Part shown: in pieces, positions 26,371 to 34,735 of the stretch
Layout of the letters: each line of letters opens with the position of its first letter
How positions within the stretch are numbered: position 1 is the first letter of the stretch
Program-made: the position numbers and the translations under genes
Notes under the pieces: generated by a model
Told to the model about the DNA's origin: nothing
The model's input: the letters and a program-made list of their open reading frames with translations, nothing else
Databases searched by the model: none
Assembly: GCA_964419055.1 (NCBI GenBank)
Contig: CAYQNU010000011.1
Coordinates: forward strand, 62,001 to 126,000
DNA from: CAYQNU01 sp964419055
GTDB taxonomy: Bacteria > Bacteroidota > Bacteroidia > Flavobacteriales_D > Parvicellaceae
DNA length: 64,000 nucleotides
Direction of reading: 5' to 3'

Positions 26371-27159
26371 TTGAGCAATTTATCTTCAATTCTAGCTACT
26401 TTTCAATCCATTTCATTAGCTGAGATGGACAGTGTAAAGCTGTTGAATAGAGTGGACACTAAGTTTGTTATGAGTCGCGAACAGTTGATTCAAGTATTGC
26501 CTGAATTGGCAAAAAGTTATCAAATTTTAGAAATAGAAGGATTAAGAACCGCCAATTACCAATCCTTATATTTTGATACACCAAAATTAAAATATTACCT
26601 GAATCATCACAATGGAAAACCGAATCGTTTTAAGGTTAGAATTAGAAAGTATTTGGATTCTGATTTATGTTTTTTAGAAATAAAACATAAAAAGAAGGGG
26701 AGAACCGACAAAAAAAGGATTTCTATAGTGGATTTTGAAGAAGAATTATCTGAAACTTCCGTGGCATTTACTCATAAGGTGATTAAATCAAAGCCCATTT
26801 TACATACCACTCTTTGGAATAATTTTGAACGAATTACACTTGTTAATAATGAACTGAAGGAACGTTTAACCTTAGATTTGGGACTGAACTTTACGTGGAA
26901 TGGTCAAAATTATGGGTACACTGATATTGTAATTGCTGAATTAAAGCAAGAAATTAGTAATCGAATCTCACCAAGTTATGTTAGTTTTAAAGCATTTAGC
27001 ATACGTGAAGAGCGTATTAGTAAATACTGTATTGGAATGGGATTGATTTACCGAGAATTAAAAATTAATAATTTTAAAAAGAAATATTTACTTTTGAACA
27101 AATTACAAGATCGAGAATATGATAAATTTAACTTACTTGACCGCAACTATATTTCTTAA
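26371..27159 (+). CDS. VTC-domain protein, polyphosphate polymerase-like
   Basis: 262 residues from a TTG start; the alternative ATG at 26425 would remove the SISLAEMD segment that normally belongs to the domain. The VTC domain forms a triphosphate-tunnel fold. Visible tunnel residues: LNRVDTKFVM, YFDTPKLKYYLNHHNG, the RFKVRIRKY arginines, FLEIKHKKKGRTDKKRI, and the acidic IVIAELKQE near the end. Yeast Vtc4 makes polyphosphate with this domain; bacterial copies are soluble stand-alone versions of unproven activity. Its end overlaps the DUF4956 gene by 41 bases, and this gene pair recurs across bacteria, so the two should work together at the membrane. Confidence 0.85.
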   Translation: MSNLSSILATFQSISLAEMDSVKLLNRVDTKFVMSREQLIQVLPELAKSYQILEIEGLRTANYQSLYFDTPKLKYYLNHHNGKPNRFKVRIRKYLDSDLCFLEIKHKKKGRTDKKRISIVDFEEELSETSVAFTHKVIKSKPILHTTLWNNFERITLVNNELKERLTLDLGLNFTWNGQNYGYTDIVIAELKQEISNRISPSYVSFKAFSIREERISKYCIGMGLIYRELKINNFKKKYLLLNKLQDREYDKFNLLDRNYIS

Positions 27160-27844
27160 ATTGGGTAGCTTTTTAGATGTATTATCTGAAGATATTCCCT
27201 TTTTTCAGGATGCACCATTATACAGTGACGACTTTGAAAAGCTTGTTTTTAGATTTTTGCTTAACTCATTTGTAGTTTTTATAATCATTCGGTTACTTTA
27301 TTATCCCGTTTCAAAAAGACGTGATTATTTGTTTTCGTTTTTTATGATCAGTATAATTATTTTCTTGGTGTGCTTTACTTTAAAGAAGTTTGAACTAAAA
27401 ACGGGAATGGCCTTAGGATTATTTGCCATTTTTGGAATCATACGCTATCGAACTTCTACCATGCCTGTAAAAGAAATGACCTATCTATTTATTGTTATTG
27501 GTGTGTCGGTTATTAATGCATTGGCCAGTAAAAAATTCAGTTACGCAGAAGTTTTGTTTACAAATGGGGTAGTTATTTTTGCTACGTATTTTTTAGAGCG
27601 TATTTGGGTTTTGAAAACATCCGCACGAAAAATAATTACTTATGATAAAATTAGTATGATTCATCCCAGTAGAAAAGAAGAATTAAAAGCGGATTTAGAG
27701 CAACGTACCGGTTTAAAAATTACTTCTTTAGAAATTGGTAAAATCAGTTTCTTGAATGATACGGCACAAGTAATTATTCATTATAATCAAAGTCAACAGG
27801 AAGGTACCCATTTTATGGATGAGGGTATCGAAAACGCAAGATAG
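27119..27844 (+). CDS. DUF4956 membrane protein, partner of the VTC protein
   Basis: 241 residues. Four to five hydrophobic helices lie between residues ~40 and ~160 (FLLNSFVVFIIIRLLYY, YLFSFFMISIIIFLVCF, TGMALGLFAIFGIIRY, MTYLFIVIGVSVINALA, FTNGVVIFATYFL), including the family hallmark GLFAIFGIIRYRTSTMPVKEMTYLF. The C-terminal ~80 residues are a soluble alpha/beta domain (KADLEQRTGLKITSLEIGKISFLNDTAQVIIHY). DUF4956 proteins are found next to VTC-domain and often CotH-type genes; here there is no CotH. The probable role is a membrane anchor or channel for the VTC enzyme. Start ATG lies inside the end of the VTC gene. Confidence 0.85.
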   Translation: MINLTYLTATIFLKLGSFLDVLSEDIPFFQDAPLYSDDFEKLVFRFLLNSFVVFIIIRLLYYPVSKRRDYLFSFFMISIIIFLVCFTLKKFELKTGMALGLFAIFGIIRYRTSTMPVKEMTYLFIVIGVSVINALASKKFSYAEVLFTNGVVIFATYFLERIWVLKTSARKIITYDKISMIHPSRKEELKADLEQRTGLKITSLEIGKISFLNDTAQVIIHYNQSQQEGTHFMDEGIENAR

Positions 27845-27860
27845 ACTATTTGTTTGGTTA

Positions 27861-28763
27861 TTATGGACTCAAGATGGAAAGAAAATTCCAATCTGTAGCC
27901 ATAGGGATACATAAAATTGCTGCAATTAAAAGCATCTTGAAAAGATTATTCATTTTCTCAAATTGAGCGGCAGTTTTGGTTCTACGTAAAAATAATGCGG
28001 CAATAAAAAGCATTAAAAAGGCAAAACAGAAATAATAGAAAATAGTTAACTGCGTAATAAAAGGTAGTAACATTGCAATGCATATTGCTGCCATCATAAT
28101 CCAAGCTAATAATATATATTTGGTTTTTTTGATGCCTAAAAGTATGGGTAACGATTTTTCACCGACAATTAAATCTCCTTTTAAAGAAATCATTTTTTTA
28201 ATTATTTCTCGAGTCATCGTCAAAACGAAAATGTACCCAACAAATAAAAAGGTTATCAGATTAAAATGCTGATAATAGATCGTTAAACTTAAAAAAGGAG
28301 CTACGGTTAGTAAAGCAGCACTCAACTCTCCTGTAAAAGCTTTTTTTCTTAATTTATGGGAATAAAACCACAGCATAAAAGAAAATGAAAAATTAAAAAA
28401 CAAGACTTTCCAACCGGTTAAAAATGCAAAACTTAAACCGATAAATATAAACAAAACATAGGCATTTAAACATGAAGTTTTGCTTACAATGCGACCAAAA
28501 ATGGTTTCTTCGGGTCTATTAATGATGTCTTTTTCAAAATCGTAAAAGGCATTAATGATGAATCCTGCTTTCATTAAAAAAGCAATAGAAATAATGCTGA
28601 AATACAAACGAAAGTCATACAATGTGTCTTTATATTCGTGTGCATCATTCAATAAAAAGACAGCCGAAAAAAGCAACGCAATGGATACAATTAGTACGTT
28701 GTACCAACGAATAATGGAAAGTAATGCAATGAATTTAACGATTTGTTGATTAGGGCGAGTCAT
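27861..28763 (-). CDS. UbiA-family prenyltransferase (GGGP synthase-partner type)
   Basis: 300 residues, eight or nine transmembrane helices. First aspartate-rich motif NAFYDFEKDIINRPE and a second acidic loop (KKMISLKGDLIVGEKSLPILLG) are intact, as needed to bind prenyl diphosphate with Mg2+. In Flavobacteriia this type is usually annotated geranylgeranylglycerol-phosphate geranylgeranyltransferase and lies beside mevalonate-pathway genes, as here: mevalonate kinase is 12 bases upstream on the same strand. It might equally serve a different membrane isoprenoid. Convergent with the DUF4956 gene, 16 bases apart. Confidence 0.8.
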   Translation of the reverse strand: MTRPNQQIVKFIALLSIIRWYNVLIVSIALLFSAVFLLNDAHEYKDTLYDFRLYFSIISIAFLMKAGFIINAFYDFEKDIINRPEETIFGRIVSKTSCLNAYVLFIFIGLSFAFLTGWKVLFFNFSFSFMLWFYSHKLRKKAFTGELSAALLTVAPFLSLTIYYQHFNLITFLFVGYIFVLTMTREIIKKMISLKGDLIVGEKSLPILLGIKKTKYILLAWIMMAAICIAMLLPFITQLTIFYYFCFAFLMLFIAALFLRRTKTAAQFEKMNNLFKMLLIAAILCIPMATDWNFLSILSP

Positions 28764-28775
28764 TATTATAAGGTA

Positions 28776-29729
28776 TTAAAACCTGTAAATAACATCTAAT
28801 TCGTATCCTTTCAATTTTTCTTTAGCAGTATCAATATCTTCAGCGAAACCTAGAATAAAACCGCCTCCACCCGAACCACATAATTTCAGGTAATAAGCGT
28901 TTGAATCAATACCTTCTTGCCATAATTTTTGATACAATTGAGGGATCATTGGTTTGAAATGCTCCAATAAAATGGTGGATAATCCTTTTACATTTGTCAA
29001 TAATGATGAACCATCTTTTTTAAGAAATGCAGTAATACTGGCATCATTATATTTTTTGAATTGGGTTTTAATCATATTTCTAAACCCTTCTTCTTTACAT
29101 CTTTCTAAGAAATGCTCAACTAATGGTGCCGTTTTACCAGTTTGACCCGTATTTAATAAAAAAATACCACCTTTAGTAGTTCCTTGTGCGGGTATTCCCA
29201 CCGACTCTAAATCTGATTTTGATTTTATTAAAATAGGTAAATTTAAATAACATATTAGCGGGTCTAATCCCGAACTAGTTCCGTGAAAATAGGACTCTAA
29301 TTTTCCGAAAATACCTTTTAGTTCTAGTATTCGTTTGTTATTGATATTGTTGGCATTAATTTTATTTACCGCATATTTGTTATAAATAGCTGCCACTAAT
29401 GCTCCTGAACTTCCAACCCCGTAACCTTGCGGAATGCTTGAATTAAACAGCATTCCACTGTCTATATCTGATTTAAATTGAAGCAAGTTAAATGAACACG
29501 GCAATAAACCGTCTTTTTCTAATTGCTCTAAATGTTCGAAATATTTTTTTAACTCCTGATTACTTTCTTTAGCAAACAATTCATCATCAGAGTGAAATAT
29601 GAATTGCCCTTTGTAATTTTCAAAAGGAATACTTAATGCCATTGAATCTTCAATAACCCCATATTCGCCAAAAAGCAATATTTTACTGTAAAAAAGAGAG
29701 TCTTTAATAGACGTTTTTATACTTGCCAT
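28776..29729 (-). CDS. GHMP-family kinase, probable mevalonate kinase
   Basis: 317 residues from MASIKTSIK (ATG at 29727-29729); an in-frame ATG at 29756 lies upstream of the promoter box and is rejected. GHMP motifs: KILLFGEYGVIEDSMALSIP at the start (galactokinase/mevalonate kinase type), the phosphate loop PQGYGVGSSGALVAAIY, and near the C-terminus LKLCGSGGGGFILGF. It should phosphorylate mevalonate for isoprenoid synthesis by the mevalonate route, which many Flavobacteriia use in place of MEP. Head of an operon with the UbiA-type prenyltransferase. Confidence 0.85.
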   Translation of the reverse strand: MASIKTSIKDSLFYSKILLFGEYGVIEDSMALSIPFENYKGQFIFHSDDELFAKESNQELKKYFEHLEQLEKDGLLPCSFNLLQFKSDIDSGMLFNSSIPQGYGVGSSGALVAAIYNKYAVNKINANNINNKRILELKGIFGKLESYFHGTSSGLDPLICYLNLPILIKSKSDLESVGIPAQGTTKGGIFLLNTGQTGKTAPLVEHFLERCKEEGFRNMIKTQFKKYNDASITAFLKKDGSSLLTNVKGLSTILLEHFKPMIPQLYQKLWQEGIDSNAYYLKLCGSGGGGFILGFAEDIDTAKEKLKGYELDVIYRF

Positions 29730-29740
29730 AGTTTCTAAAA

Positions 29741-29748
29741 CAAAGGTA
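29741..29748 (-). promoter_or_regulatory. -7 box (TACCTTTG) of the mevalonate kinase-ubiA operon
   Basis: Exact TAnnTTTG match on the minus strand, 11 bases before the ATG, predicting a leader of about 5 bases. Confidence 0.6.
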
Positions 29749-29990
29749 AAGCACAATTGTTCGATGCAAAGGTACTTTTTTTTATAATGCCTTTTTAATA
29801 TCGAGTGTTAATTATTAACAATTGACAGGTTAATAGGTTGATCAGTTATTAGGTTGTTCAGTTAAAACGAAGCAAAGCTTATCTTGATGCAGTTCTTGCG
29901 TTTGCATTGATAGGTTAGTTAGTTTATTAGTTTGAGGTCTAAATTAGTTTAACTTTAATACAACAAACATTAAATTCCAAACCTAATTTT

Positions 29991-30611
29991 CTAAATCACT
30001 AAATTTATATCACCTGCACCTTCTCTTAATATTTGTATTTCTCCTGAGGTGCAATCTACAATGGTAGTGGGTTCTAACGAAGAGATGCCACCATCAATAA
30101 CAGCATCTACCTTTTTCTCAAATCGTTCAAAAATTTCATAAGGATCGGTAGTGTATTCAATAATGTCATCCTCATCGTGCACAGAGGTTACAGCAATGGG
30201 ATTTCCCAATTGTTTCACTATTTCAATGGTAATTTCATTGTTTGGAATACGAATTCCTATTTCTTTTTTATTGCTGTCAAATAATTTAGGAACTTGATTG
30301 GAAGCCGTAAGAATGAACGTGAACGGACCAGGTAATGCTCGATTCATAGCTTTGAAGATCATTCTATCAAAAGGTTTGGTGTAGTCGGATAAAGAACTAA
30401 AATCATGGCAAATCAAAGAGAAATTGGCTTTATTTAATTTTAACCCTTTCAATTGAGCCATTTTTTCTAAGCCTTTTTTATTCATCAAATCACATCCAAA
30501 ACAATATACCGAATCGGTAGGGAAAACAACTACGCCTCCATTTTTTAGAATTTTGATAAGATCATTTACTTTCCGTTGATCTATAGAGTGGGGACGAAGT
30601 TCTATCAGCAT
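29991..30611 (-). CDS. YciO/Sua5/YrdC-family protein (threonylcarbamoyl-AMP synthase-like)
   Basis: 206 residues, a single YrdC domain without the C-terminal Sua5 extension. It matches the YciO branch in length and in details: GGVVVFPTDSVYCFGCDL, ANFSLICHDFSSLSDY, PGPFTFIL, IGIRIPNN, then VDAVIDGG and PTTIVDCTSGEIQILREGAGD. YrdC/Sua5 proteins make threonylcarbamoyl-AMP for tRNA t6A37; YciO-type homologues have weaker or debated activity. The gene stands alone, divergent from a lipoprotein gene, with its promoter box at 30629-30636. The 234 bases between it and the mevalonate kinase promoter hold short AT-rich repeats (TAGGTTGTTCAGTT-like) but no gene. Confidence 0.85.
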   Translation of the reverse strand: MLIELRPHSIDQRKVNDLIKILKNGGVVVFPTDSVYCFGCDLMNKKGLEKMAQLKGLKLNKANFSLICHDFSSLSDYTKPFDRMIFKAMNRALPGPFTFILTASNQVPKLFDSNKKEIGIRIPNNEITIEIVKQLGNPIAVTSVHDEDDIIEYTTDPYEIFERFEKKVDAVIDGGISSLEPTTIVDCTSGEIQILREGAGDINLVI

Positions 30612-30628
30612 ATTTTTGAAATATGCTG

Positions 30629-30636
30629 CAAATTTA
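30629..30636 (-). promoter_or_regulatory. -7 box (TAAATTTG) of the YciO/Sua5 gene
   Basis: Exact match on the minus strand, 17 bases before the ATG. Confidence 0.5.
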
Positions 30637-30647
30637 CTTAAATTAAC

Positions 30648-30655
30648 TAGATTTG
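30648..30655 (+). promoter_or_regulatory. -7 box (TAGATTTG) of the lipoprotein gene at 30681
   Basis: Exact TAnnTTTG match, 25 bases before the ATG; back-to-back with the divergent box at 30629-30636. Confidence 0.5.
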
Positions 30656-30680
30656 AGGTCTAATTAAACATATATAAGAG

Positions 30681-31280
30681 ATGAAATTACTTTTTGTATC
30701 AATAATAGGCTGTGTATTTTTTTTGTTGGGATGTCAAAATAATGTAGAGCCACAAAAGACTCCAGAAACTTCAACGAATGATTCGATCAAAACCGAGGTT
30801 TATAAATTCCCTGAAGATTGGAAGGGTAAATGGAAAGGAGAACTGGTAATCTGGAGTGTTGATAGTGTTATTCAAAAAGTGCCTATGCAATTAATAATTG
30901 AAGGAGATAGTATACTTTCTTGGAATATCATCTACGGTGATGACGAAGCGGATAATCGTAAGTATTTTTTGAAGGAAATTAATGTGGAAGAAGGTCATTA
31001 TATAGTAGATGAAATGGATGGTATTCAACTGGATTGTTTTGTAAAAGGTAATAAATTGATTTCAGGTTTTGATGTGCAAGGTTCTTTTTTGAGTATAACG
31101 GAAGAAATGACCTCAGAAGGAATAGCCTATGAAGTTGTTGTGTATGATTCTAAGAATTTTACTTACACCAGTCAAACACCTCCCGATAGCATTACAACAG
31201 TAAACATTGAAGACTTAATTAAATGTTACAAAAATGTATCCTATCAAAAAGCTATTTTAAAGAAAATTTACAAAAATTAA
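30681..31280 (+). CDS. Lipoprotein of unknown function
   Basis: 199 residues. Lipobox FLLGC gives a lipidated Cys18, followed by an acidic/Thr-rich linker. The mature domain begins WKGKWKGELVIWSVDSVIQKVPMQLIIEG and continues as an antiparallel beta-rich, possibly lipocalin-like domain (YIVDEMDGIQLDCFVKGNKLISGFDVQGSFLSITEEM). Not recognised beyond that. It has its own promoter and is followed by an independent promoter at 31314. Confidence 0.65.
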   Translation: MKLLFVSIIGCVFFLLGCQNNVEPQKTPETSTNDSIKTEVYKFPEDWKGKWKGELVIWSVDSVIQKVPMQLIIEGDSILSWNIIYGDDEADNRKYFLKEINVEEGHYIVDEMDGIQLDCFVKGNKLISGFDVQGSFLSITEEMTSEGIAYEVVVYDSKNFTYTSQTPPDSITTVNIEDLIKCYKNVSYQKAILKKIYKN

Positions 31281-31313
31281 CGCGACAAAAAAAACTTTGT
31301 ATTATTATTATCC

Positions 31314-31321
31314 TACATTTG
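31314..31321 (+). promoter_or_regulatory. -7 box (TACATTTG) upstream of the gene at 31351
   Basis: Exact TAnnTTTG match, 29 bases before the ATG. It could be the main promoter of the downstream sulP-dab operon as well, since no clear box lies between 31722 and 31812. Confidence 0.5.
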
Positions 31322-31350
31322 ATCTCGAATTTTGATTTTAAAGCTTCTTT

Positions 31351-31722
31351 ATGTTAAAAAAGTTTAGCAGTTTATTTATTTTGTTCCTATTAACGTTTGT
31401 TTCATTAACAAACGTATGGGCAAGTAATTATTCTGTTTTATCTGAATCAAATGGAGCCTTAGTTACTTTCGAAGTTTCAGAACAAAAATATGCCGTTTAT
31501 CCACTTCATACAATTGAAGATTCTAAGGAGATAATCGTTTTAGAAAAAGAATTGGAAGAGGAACAAAAAGAAAAAAGAAACCTATCCATATCTGATAAAT
31601 TTTATTTTAATACGAGCCTTATTGAGAAGGTTCGATCTAGTAAAGTTGATTCACCTGATTCCTATTTTTCTAATCATCTCTATGATTTATTCTGCTCTTG
31701 GAAGAGCTTTATTTTAGTTTAA
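31351..31722 (+). CDS. Small secreted protein upstream of the sulP-dab operon
   Basis: 123 residues with a signal peptide ending near VWASN. The mature part is about 95 residues, acidic in the middle (EKELEEEQKEKRN), with a single late cysteine. No family recognised. It sits 89 bases before sulP on the same strand and may share its transcript; whether it takes part in anion or carbon uptake cannot be told from sequence. Confidence 0.55.
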   Translation: MLKKFSSLFILFLLTFVSLTNVWASNYSVLSESNGALVTFEVSEQKYAVYPLHTIEDSKEIIVLEKELEEEQKEKRNLSISDKFYFNTSLIEKVRSSKVDSPDSYFSNHLYDLFCSWKSFILV

Positions 31723-31811
31723 GATTCGTTTATTTTCAATTTGGACAATTACTGTTGTTTTAACTGTGATTTGACCTTCAATTTTTTTCAAATCTTAAAT
31801 TATCAATTATT

Positions 31812-33410
31812 ATGACTAAAAATAGTGTTCCTAAGTCAGGCTTAGCCGGGCTTAAGGAGAATTGGAGTACAGATATTTTATCTGGTTTTTTCGTTTTATT
31901 ATTGGCCTTACCTTTGAGTCTAGGTATAGCAAAAGCAAGTGGTTTCCCTCCAGCGATGGGTGTTTTTACAGCTATGATTGGCGGATTAATGGTTGCTTTC
32001 TTAAAAGTCTCCCCGTTAACCATCAAAGGTCCTGCCGCAGGATTGATAACTGTATGTTCGGGTGCCATTATTGAATTTGGGGGTGGTGAACAAGGATGGC
32101 AAATGGCGTGTGGGGTAATTGTTGTAATGGCGTTACTTCAAGTTGCATTTGGGTGGTTAAAATTTGGAACGTTTAGTGATTTTTTTCCACACTCAGCCGT
32201 ACACGGAATGTTAGCTGCCATTGGATTAATCATTATTGCCAAACAAATACCTGTTTTATTGGGTGATGATCCTATTTTATATAAAGGTGAATCTCCTCTA
32301 GAATTGTTTATGGATATCCCTCGATTTATTCAAGAGGCTCATCCTCATATTGCCATTGTAGGCATCATTGGATTACTGATATTGTTTACTTTTCCTTTAC
32401 TTAAAAAGTATTGGATATCCAAAATACCTGCGCCACTCATAATTTTACTAATTTGTATTCCATTATCATTAATTTGGCATTTTAAAACAGAAGAACCAGC
32501 TTATTCTTTAGTTGTTATTGGAGATTTTTGGAATTCGATTTCCTTTAATGCAGACTTTTCGGGAATTGCCACTTTTACCTTTTGGAAATATGTGGTTATT
32601 TTCTTATTAGTTTCAAGTTTAGAATCACTTCTAACCGTTAAGGCAATAGATGGTTTAGATCCTTTAAAACGAAAATCTGATTACAACAAAGATTTATCAA
32701 GTTTAGGAGTGGGTAACGCTATAGTTGGACTTTTTGGAGGAATTCCTATGATTTCTGAAGTGGTTAGGAGTTCAGCAAATGCCGGATTTGGAGGCAAAAC
32801 CAAATGGTCTGCTTTTTTTCATGGGGCATTTTTACTAATTGCTATGCTATTATTGATTCCAGTAATAGAGCTTATTCCCAATTCGGCTTTAGCGGCTTTG
32901 TTAATTTATGCTGGGTATCGATTGGCTTCTCCCAAAGAGTTTAGACAAACCTATAAAACCGGTAAGGAGCAATTTGCTATTTTTCTTGTTACTATAATTG
33001 TGACACTTTTAGAAGATTTATTGTTAGGTATAGCAGCTGGTATTCTTGTAAAGTTTATTTTTCACTTGATAAATGGGGCACAATTTAAATATCTCTTTAA
33101 AGCTACTTATGAACGAAATTTAGAGAATAAAACACTCTATGTGTCGGTTAAAAATCAAGCTATATTTTCCAATTTAATAGGCTATAATAAGTGTTTTGAA
33201 ATTGATGAAAACGAAAGCGTTGAAGAGGTTATTGTAGATTTTACAGCATGCAATCTCGTGGATCATTCATTTATGGATTTTATGCACAAGCTCAATCAAC
33301 AATTTAAAGACAGAGGTATTGCATTTACAGTAAAAGGATTAGAAGAGCATAAAGCTTTTTCAAAAAGCCATTTGGCTGCAAGGAAGTTAGTGAAAATTAA
33401 AAAAAACTAA
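31812..33410 (+). CDS. SulP/SLC26-family anion transporter (candidate bicarbonate transporter)
   Basis: 532 residues. N-terminal SulP transmembrane domain with the family opening DILSGFFVLLLALPLSLGIAKASGFPPAMGVFTAMIGG and the conserved PAAGLITV stretch, about 11-14 helices, and the VSSLESLLTVKAIDGLDP signature; a C-terminal STAS-like domain (VEEVIVDFTACNLVDHSFMDFMHKLNQQFKDRGI). SulP proteins carry sulfate, bicarbonate or other anions; the cyanobacterial BicA is a SulP bicarbonate transporter. Here it leads an operon with a porin-like barrel, DabA and DabB (gap to the next gene 4 bases), which favours bicarbonate over sulfate. Substrate is inferred from context. Confidence 0.88.
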   Translation: MTKNSVPKSGLAGLKENWSTDILSGFFVLLLALPLSLGIAKASGFPPAMGVFTAMIGGLMVAFLKVSPLTIKGPAAGLITVCSGAIIEFGGGEQGWQMACGVIVVMALLQVAFGWLKFGTFSDFFPHSAVHGMLAAIGLIIIAKQIPVLLGDDPILYKGESPLELFMDIPRFIQEAHPHIAIVGIIGLLILFTFPLLKKYWISKIPAPLIILLICIPLSLIWHFKTEEPAYSLVVIGDFWNSISFNADFSGIATFTFWKYVVIFLLVSSLESLLTVKAIDGLDPLKRKSDYNKDLSSLGVGNAIVGLFGGIPMISEVVRSSANAGFGGKTKWSAFFHGAFLLIAMLLLIPVIELIPNSALAALLIYAGYRLASPKEFRQTYKTGKEQFAIFLVTIIVTLLEDLLLGIAAGILVKFIFHLINGAQFKYLFKATYERNLENKTLYVSVKNQAIFSNLIGYNKCFEIDENESVEEVIVDFTACNLVDHSFMDFMHKLNQQFKDRGIAFTVKGLEEHKAFSKSHLAARKLVKIKKN

Positions 33411-33414
33411 TTGT

Positions 33415-34725
33415 ATGAAAAATGTAAAGAGCTATTTATCCATTATTATCATAGTATTAATGGGTAAATTATATGGGCAAACGGCATCTATTCCAGTAAT
33501 TAAACTTTCAGATGATTCCAAAAACTTCATAAAAATTACGTTACTCAATCAAGTTTGGGCACGGTATACTGAATTAAATCCTTACAGCACATTGAATGGA
33601 TATTCGATGCCCGCCAAATTTGATATTGGCATTAGAAGAATGCGAATGCAAGTCATCGGGCAATTGACTAATAAAGTATTTATTTACACCCAATTTGGCT
33701 TAAATAATTTTAATGATTTGAATAAACGATATCAGGGAGCTTTTTTTCACGATATGGTTACAGAGTATCATTTTAATCAATCCATTCAAATAGGAGGAGG
33801 CCTAACTGGGTGGAGCGGATTGAGTCGGTATGCGGCTCCAGCTATTGGAAGCTTACTATCTTTGGATGCGCCATTATTCTTGCAAACAACGAATGGAATA
33901 AATGATCAATTGTTAAGAAAGTTGAGTATTTATGCCAAAGGTCAACTCGGTAAATGGGATTATCGATTGGCCATAACAGACCCATTGGCCATCCAAAATT
34001 CAACGTCAGCCATTGGTGCCCTAGGAACCCAATCTGAATTTAATCCGTATCCAGCAAAAATTCAATTACAGGGATATCTAAAATACCAGTTTTTTGACAA
34101 GGAATCAAATCTAACACCTTATCAAGTTGGATCGTATTTAGGACAGAAAAAAGTTTTAGCCATTGGAGGTGGAGCTATTCATCAATCAAATGCTATGTGG
34201 AATAAAAACAGTAACGGTGATACCTTGCTAACCAACATGGACCTGTTTTCTGTGGATGTTTTTTATGAAAATAGACTGAACGCAGAAAAGGAAAATGCCT
34301 TGACGGTATATTTGTCAGCCAGTCATTTTGGTTTAGGTCAAGATTACATTCATACGGTAGGCGTTATGAATCCTGTGAACGGAAGTGCCAATTCTTCTGT
34401 AATCAGTGGCGCAGGAAATGCTTTTCCAGCAATTGGGAATGGGAATACACTTTATGGTCAGTTGGGCTATTTATTTGGGAAAAGAGCTAACACACCAGCA
34501 AGGTTTCAAATTTATAACGCAACTCAAGTAAGTATCTATGATCGCTTAAATTCGCCAATGATTATGAGTGAAACAGGTTTGAATTTTTATACACAAGGTA
34601 CTCAATTATCCAAACTTACGTTGAATTGGCAAATACGTCCAATATTTATGTCCGAACAAAATGGGAAAGGAACACTTTCTTCCTATAAATCAATGGTTCA
34701 AATTCAATATCAAATTTCAATTTAA
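33415..34725 (+). CDS. Outer-membrane porin-like beta-barrel in the dab operon
   Basis: 436 residues, signal peptide ending near LYGQT. The body reads like a 14- to 18-stranded trimeric porin of the phosphate-selective OprO/OprP type: FIKITLLNQVWARYTELNP, FDIGIRRMRMQVIGQLTNKVFIYTQFGLNNF, VTEYHFNQSIQIGGGLTGWSGLSRYA, WDYRLAITDPLAI, and a last strand SMVQIQYQISI ending the protein. OprO/P-type pores are anion selective. Its place between sulP (4-base gap) and dabA (10-base gap) suggests an outer-membrane entry route for bicarbonate. That assignment is my inference; the barrel call is firm. Confidence 0.75.
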   Translation: MKNVKSYLSIIIIVLMGKLYGQTASIPVIKLSDDSKNFIKITLLNQVWARYTELNPYSTLNGYSMPAKFDIGIRRMRMQVIGQLTNKVFIYTQFGLNNFNDLNKRYQGAFFHDMVTEYHFNQSIQIGGGLTGWSGLSRYAAPAIGSLLSLDAPLFLQTTNGINDQLLRKLSIYAKGQLGKWDYRLAITDPLAIQNSTSAIGALGTQSEFNPYPAKIQLQGYLKYQFFDKESNLTPYQVGSYLGQKKVLAIGGGAIHQSNAMWNKNSNGDTLLTNMDLFSVDVFYENRLNAEKENALTVYLSASHFGLGQDYIHTVGVMNPVNGSANSSVISGAGNAFPAIGNGNTLYGQLGYLFGKRANTPARFQIYNATQVSIYDRLNSPMIMSETGLNFYTQGTQLSKLTLNWQIRPIFMSEQNGKGTLSSYKSMVQIQYQISI

Positions 34726-34735
34726 TACCAATTTT

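Noticed and set aside
34661..34735. Upstream ATG adding 25 residues to DabA
   Set aside because: It overlaps the end of the porin gene by 65 bases and the added residues do not resemble the DabA N-terminus; the ATG at 34736 fits the family and the 10-base gap.
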